44,189 nucleotides of DNA from NCBI GenBank assembly GCA_027021385.1, contig JALUUL010000043.1, positions 1-44,189 of the forward strand, in the 5' to 3' direction. The notes under the pieces are model-generated. The model was not told the origin of the DNA, did no database searches, and was given only the letters and a program-made list of their open reading frames with translations. Each line of letters opens with the position of its first letter. Positions within the stretch are counted from its first letter, which is position 1. The translations under genes were made by a program, and so were the position numbers. Positions 41,516-44,189 of this stretch are shown one piece after another. This DNA is from Planctomycetota bacterium. Lineage in GTDB: Bacteria; Planctomycetota; UBA1135; GCA-002748355.

Positions 41516-41700
41516 CGAAACCTCCAGGATGATTCGAGCGGCGGCCATTGTGAACCGCCGGGCGCGGACTGGGAAGACGGGGCGGGGACCGAAAGCCTCC
41601 CGGGCGCGATCCCCCGCCCTCCCGCGGATCCCGCTCGCGCAAAGGTCACGGGAGGGAATCCGCCCCCTTCCTCGGGGATACGAGCGGGCGGCGCTGGGTT

Positions 41701-42999
41701 TCAGTTCCCCTTCTTCCGTGCTGCTTTCAGATACCCGAGACCGAATCCCTCTTCCTCATTCCCGAAGACCGCATCAAGGCTGTCCGGAATGGCCTCGAGA
41801 CTCTCGTTGACATCGAGGGCTTCCGCCGCGGCCACGAGGGACTCCTCGGCCGACATCCCTTCCGCGTCCTCGAACAGGGACTCCGGACCCCCGGGAGGCT
41901 CGAGAATCCCCTCACAGGCGAAACGGACGAGCATCATCCCGAGATTGAAATCGTCGAGACCGACCGCGGCCTGAATCGTCCGAAAGGACTTCTTCCCGTC
42001 CAGCAGGGAGAGGACTTTGATCTCGATCGCGTCGAGGCACATTTCCGCGATCCTTGCGAAGAGATCCGGGGACGGCACGATCTCCTGATCCATGTCGGGG
42101 AAGACCCTCTGGATCCTTTTCCAGTCATCGATCCTCTTGTGCCCCTCGAGCAGGAGGGGCATGACCGGAAGACCCGCGTCGAACTTGGTCACGAAGTCGG
42201 GCAGCTCGGCCTGCGCGGTGTAACGGAACGCGCAGTCCTTCGTGTCCTGGAGAAAATCGTAGACCCATTCCGCGCCGGTCGTCCTGAGCTGCGTCTTGAT
42301 CTCTCCCTCCTTCAGGAAGCCCTGCTCCAAGAGCGAGAGGAGGATCGGTCTCCCCTCGACCGTCCGGGCCTCGTTCACGATTTCGTGCAGGTCCTTCGGG
42401 ATCTCCCGCCATTTCGTCTGCCCCTGACCGTGGATCAGTCTCTGCTTGAGCCGGTGCGGATCGATGAAGGCGACCGAACCGTTCCGCATCCAGAGATCCA
42501 GGCGGTCCTTCTGGTCCTCGAGAAGGAGAACCCCCGAATGCTTTCCGGCGCTCAGGAGCTGGAGAAGTTCTTCCAGGGTGATGAAAGCGGATCTTCCGGC
42601 GAAGTCGAAATCGGGAACCGCCTCCTCCGTCAGGACCTTGTCCACGACTCGTCCGAAATCCGCTATCGCCGCCGCGGAAAGGACGCCGCCGAGAAGGAAC
42701 TCGGCGGCTTTCATCGGGTCGCGGTCGAAGCGAGCCCGGTCGAAGAACTCCGCATATCCCTTGCGAAGTCGCGAGAAGAGGACTTCGGCCATCAGGTCCC
42801 GGGTCTCGCCGGGAGTGGCCTCGAAGCGGACCTTCCTCCTGAAGAGGTCCCGAACCCGATCCATCAGGTGGAGATAGTCCTTCTCCGCCTCCTCCCGCTT
42901 TCCGGTGACCATGGCCTGTACGGTCTCGAGGATCTGGACCGAGAGGTCGACGACGCGGGCGGCCTTCGCGTCCACGCTCATGCCCCCCCCTTCGGTCAT
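41701..42999 (-). CDS. DUF4388-like protein
   Basis: 432 residues, probably cytoplasmic; no signal or membrane segment. The central region (about 125-245: FITLEELLQLLSAGKHSGVL, LDLWMRNGSVAFIDP) matches the DUF4388 pattern found in PatA-like and gliding or regulatory proteins. The helical remainder includes PILLSLLEQGFLKEGEIKTQ and IKVLSLLDGKKSFRTIQAA, which look like repeats of winged-helix-like regulatory modules. The final 60 residues are acidic and less conserved. ATG 42999 has GGAGG 5 nt upstream and is preferred over the ATG at 42981. Such proteins often belong to two-component or polarity networks. Exact function unknown. It lies 185 nt upstream of the PDZ-thioredoxin gene on the same strand and is divergent from the gene at 43200. 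Confidence 0.75.
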   Translation of the reverse strand: MTEGGGMSVDAKAARVVDLSVQILETVQAMVTGKREEAEKDYLHLMDRVRDLFRRKVRFEATPGETRDLMAEVLFSRLRKGYAEFFDRARFDRDPMKAAEFLLGGVLSAAAIADFGRVVDKVLTEEAVPDFDFAGRSAFITLEELLQLLSAGKHSGVLLLEDQKDRLDLWMRNGSVAFIDPHRLKQRLIHGQGQTKWREIPKDLHEIVNEARTVEGRPILLSLLEQGFLKEGEIKTQLRTTGAEWVYDFLQDTKDCAFRYTAQAELPDFVTKFDAGLPVMPLLLEGHKRIDDWKRIQRVFPDMDQEIVPSPDLFARIAEMCLDAIEIKVLSLLDGKKSFRTIQAAVGLDDFNLGMMLVRFACEGILEPPGGPESLFEDAEGMSAEESLVAAAEALDVNESLEAIPDSLDAVFGNEEEGFGLGYLKAARKKGN

Positions 43000-43199
43000 C
43001 GCTCCTCCGTTCCCCGCCCCCGGCGCCGGGGACCCCCTTCCCCGGACGGCCGTTCCGGCGGCCCCGCTTGCGGCCCGAGGCCCTCGGCTCTATTCCATCG
43101 GCCGACCCGTAGGGGTTCCTTGACCGGGGGAAGGCGGGGAAGATCCCCCTCTTAGAGGTCTCCTCGTGCGGAAGAGGACCGTCCGGACGGCAGGAACCG

Positions 43200-44189
43200 A
43201 TGGCAAGGAAGAAAGCGCGCAGAACCATGGATCGAGCAGTCCTCCTCCTCGCGGGTCTGACGGCGGTCCATCTCGGACTTTTTCTCTTCGGCACCCTCCC
43301 CCGGCCCTTCGTCGAAACCTGGTTCGCCGGGCGGATCACCCCGTTCCTTCGCTACGTCTTCTCCGCACCTCTTTCACTTCTCCCGGTCTCCCTGTCCCAG
43401 GTCCTGCTCCTCCTTCTCGCAGCCGCGGGGACCTGGCTCCTGTTCCGCGCATGCACGGGGAGGCCTCCCCAGGACACGATCCGGAAGCTCGTCCTCCTCG
43501 CCACCCTCCTCTGCAACCTCTATCTGGCGGGCTTCGGTTGGCTCTACCACAGCCCCCCTCTCCGCGAACGGCTCGGGTGGAAGGATCCCGAGAAACCCGT
43601 CGAGGCCTTCGAGAGGACCGCCCTCCGACTCGCGGAGGAAGCGGCGCGTCTCCGCTGCCCTCCCCCCCCGGATTCGGAGGGGACCTTCTTCCCGGATCTC
43701 CGCCCGGCCCTGGTCTCCGCCCTCGGATCGGTGGGCGCTAAAGGAATCCCTCCTTTCCGGCTCAAGCCCGCCCTGCCCCGAGGCTTCCTCCTCCGGCTCC
43801 GGACCTCCGGGGTCTTCTCCCCCTTCACGCAGGAAGCCCATTACGATCCGGGGCTCAGCCCATTCGACCTCCCCTTCGTCGCGGCCCACGAGGCCGCGCA
43901 CCTCGCGGGTTTCGCCCCCGAGCAGGAAGCGGACTTCCTCGCTTGGCTCGCGACCCGGAGATCGACCGACCGCTTCGTCCGATACAGCGGAACCCTCGCG
44001 GCCCTCTCGAAGTTCGAGCGTTCCGCCTCCGCGACCCTGGTCGAAACCATGCGCAAGCGCGCCGGACCGGGGGTTCTCGAGGACCGCAGGCTCGCGGCGG
44101 AGGCCTTCCGGCGATACGAATGGAAAGCGATGGCCCGGATCTCCCGCCGGATTTACGACAGGATGCTCAAGGCCCAAGGGGTCGAGGAG
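43200..44189 (+). CDS. DUF3810-type membrane metalloprotease, cut by the right edge
   Basis: 330 residues are visible and the frame stays open to the end of the window. It starts at ATG 43200, with AGGAA upstream; ATG 43227 is an alternative. Three hydrophobic segments occupy the N-terminus: about 14-31, LGLFLFGTLPRPF included, 60-80 and 95-115. A soluble domain follows with the zinc motif HEAAH (230-234) and a downstream glutamate in EQEADFLAWLA, as in DUF3810 proteins. The layout predicts a protease anchored in the cytoplasmic membrane. It is the only gene here starting near the right edge; its C-terminus is missing. The family function is not established. Confidence 0.8.
   Translation, partial: MARKKARRTMDRAVLLLAGLTAVHLGLFLFGTLPRPFVETWFAGRITPFLRYVFSAPLSLLPVSLSQVLLLLLAAAGTWLLFRACTGRPPQDTIRKLVLLATLLCNLYLAGFGWLYHSPPLRERLGWKDPEKPVEAFERTALRLAEEAARLRCPPPPDSEGTFFPDLRPALVSALGSVGAKGIPPFRLKPALPRGFLLRLRTSGVFSPFTQEAHYDPGLSPFDLPFVAAHEAAHLAGFAPEQEADFLAWLATRRSTDRFVRYSGTLAALSKFERSASATLVETMRKRAGPGVLEDRRLAAEAFRRYEWKAMARISRRIYDRMLKAQGVEE

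Noticed and set aside
43068..43096. TTGCGG-N17-TATTCC upstream of the DUF3810 gene
   Set aside because: Spacing is right, but both boxes are poor matches and the site is about 100 nt from the start, so I do not call it a promoter.
1..44189. Mobile elements, CRISPR arrays or phage
   Set aside because: I found no transposase, integrase, direct-repeat array, terminal inverted repeats or att-like tRNA duplication; the tRNA gene is intact and no partial copy is visible nearby.

Overview
The window is very GC-rich (my rough estimate is in the high sixties) and densely coding. It comes from a diderm (Gram-negative-type) bacterium: it carries a BamD-like and an LptE-like outer-membrane assembly lipoprotein, a predicted outer-membrane beta-barrel, TatC, and several secreted proteins with Sec or lipoprotein signals. 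Long multidomain proteins, paired M16-like proteins, a DUF2961/GH172 protein and secreted proteins with a shared C-terminal style point to the Planctomycetota or a close relative. That assignment is inference from protein style; no rRNA or ribosomal marker is present. It reads as chromosomal core. I saw no insertion sequence, phage, CRISPR array or integration signature.

Layout. (1) 1-910, minus strand: an ECF-type sigma factor followed by a gene cut by the left edge. (2) 1286-8012, plus strand: HDOD/GAF/GGDEF signalling protein, GAF protein with a degenerate histidine-kinase core, CBS/CorC membrane protein, RecO, BamD-like lipoprotein and LptE-like lipoprotein, packed with 4-11 nt overlaps except for a 4-nt gap after the first gene. 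(3) 8257-15569, plus strand: FtsH, FolP, diadenylate cyclase CdaA, YbbR/CdaR-like protein, GlmM and TsaB. The cdaA-ybbR-glmM order links c-di-AMP synthesis to cell-wall precursor synthesis. (4) 15548-18261, minus: a secreted HEAT-repeat protein and an enzyme-I-like PEP-utilising protein. (5) 18370-21995, plus: two consecutive M16-like proteins that both lack the zinc motif. (6) 22020-23186, minus: outer-membrane beta-barrel. (7) 23290-27285, plus: M20 amidohydrolase, secreted M12B-type metalloprotease and a secreted protein of unknown function.

(8) 27298-35195, minus: a four-cluster ferredoxin, a roughly 1150-residue membrane protein with a voltage-sensor-like segment, tRNA-Thr(CGT), CinA, TatC, and a membrane-anchored coiled-coil protein ending in a BRCT-like domain. 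(9) 35637-37794, plus: CoaE and transcription terminator Rho. (10) 37808-42999, minus: GH172-like secreted enzyme, PDZ-PDZ-thioredoxin fusion and a DUF4388-like protein. (11) 43200 to the right edge, plus: DUF3810-type membrane metalloprotease, incomplete.

The most unusual items are the giant protein with an arginine-ladder S4-like helix co-transcribed with a Tat-like polyferredoxin, the membrane-tethered BRCT-like protein, an enzyme I homologue without its catalytic cysteine, a diadenylate cyclase with an altered RHR motif, and an M16 pair with no intact active site. All family calls rest on motif recognition by eye; no database search was run.
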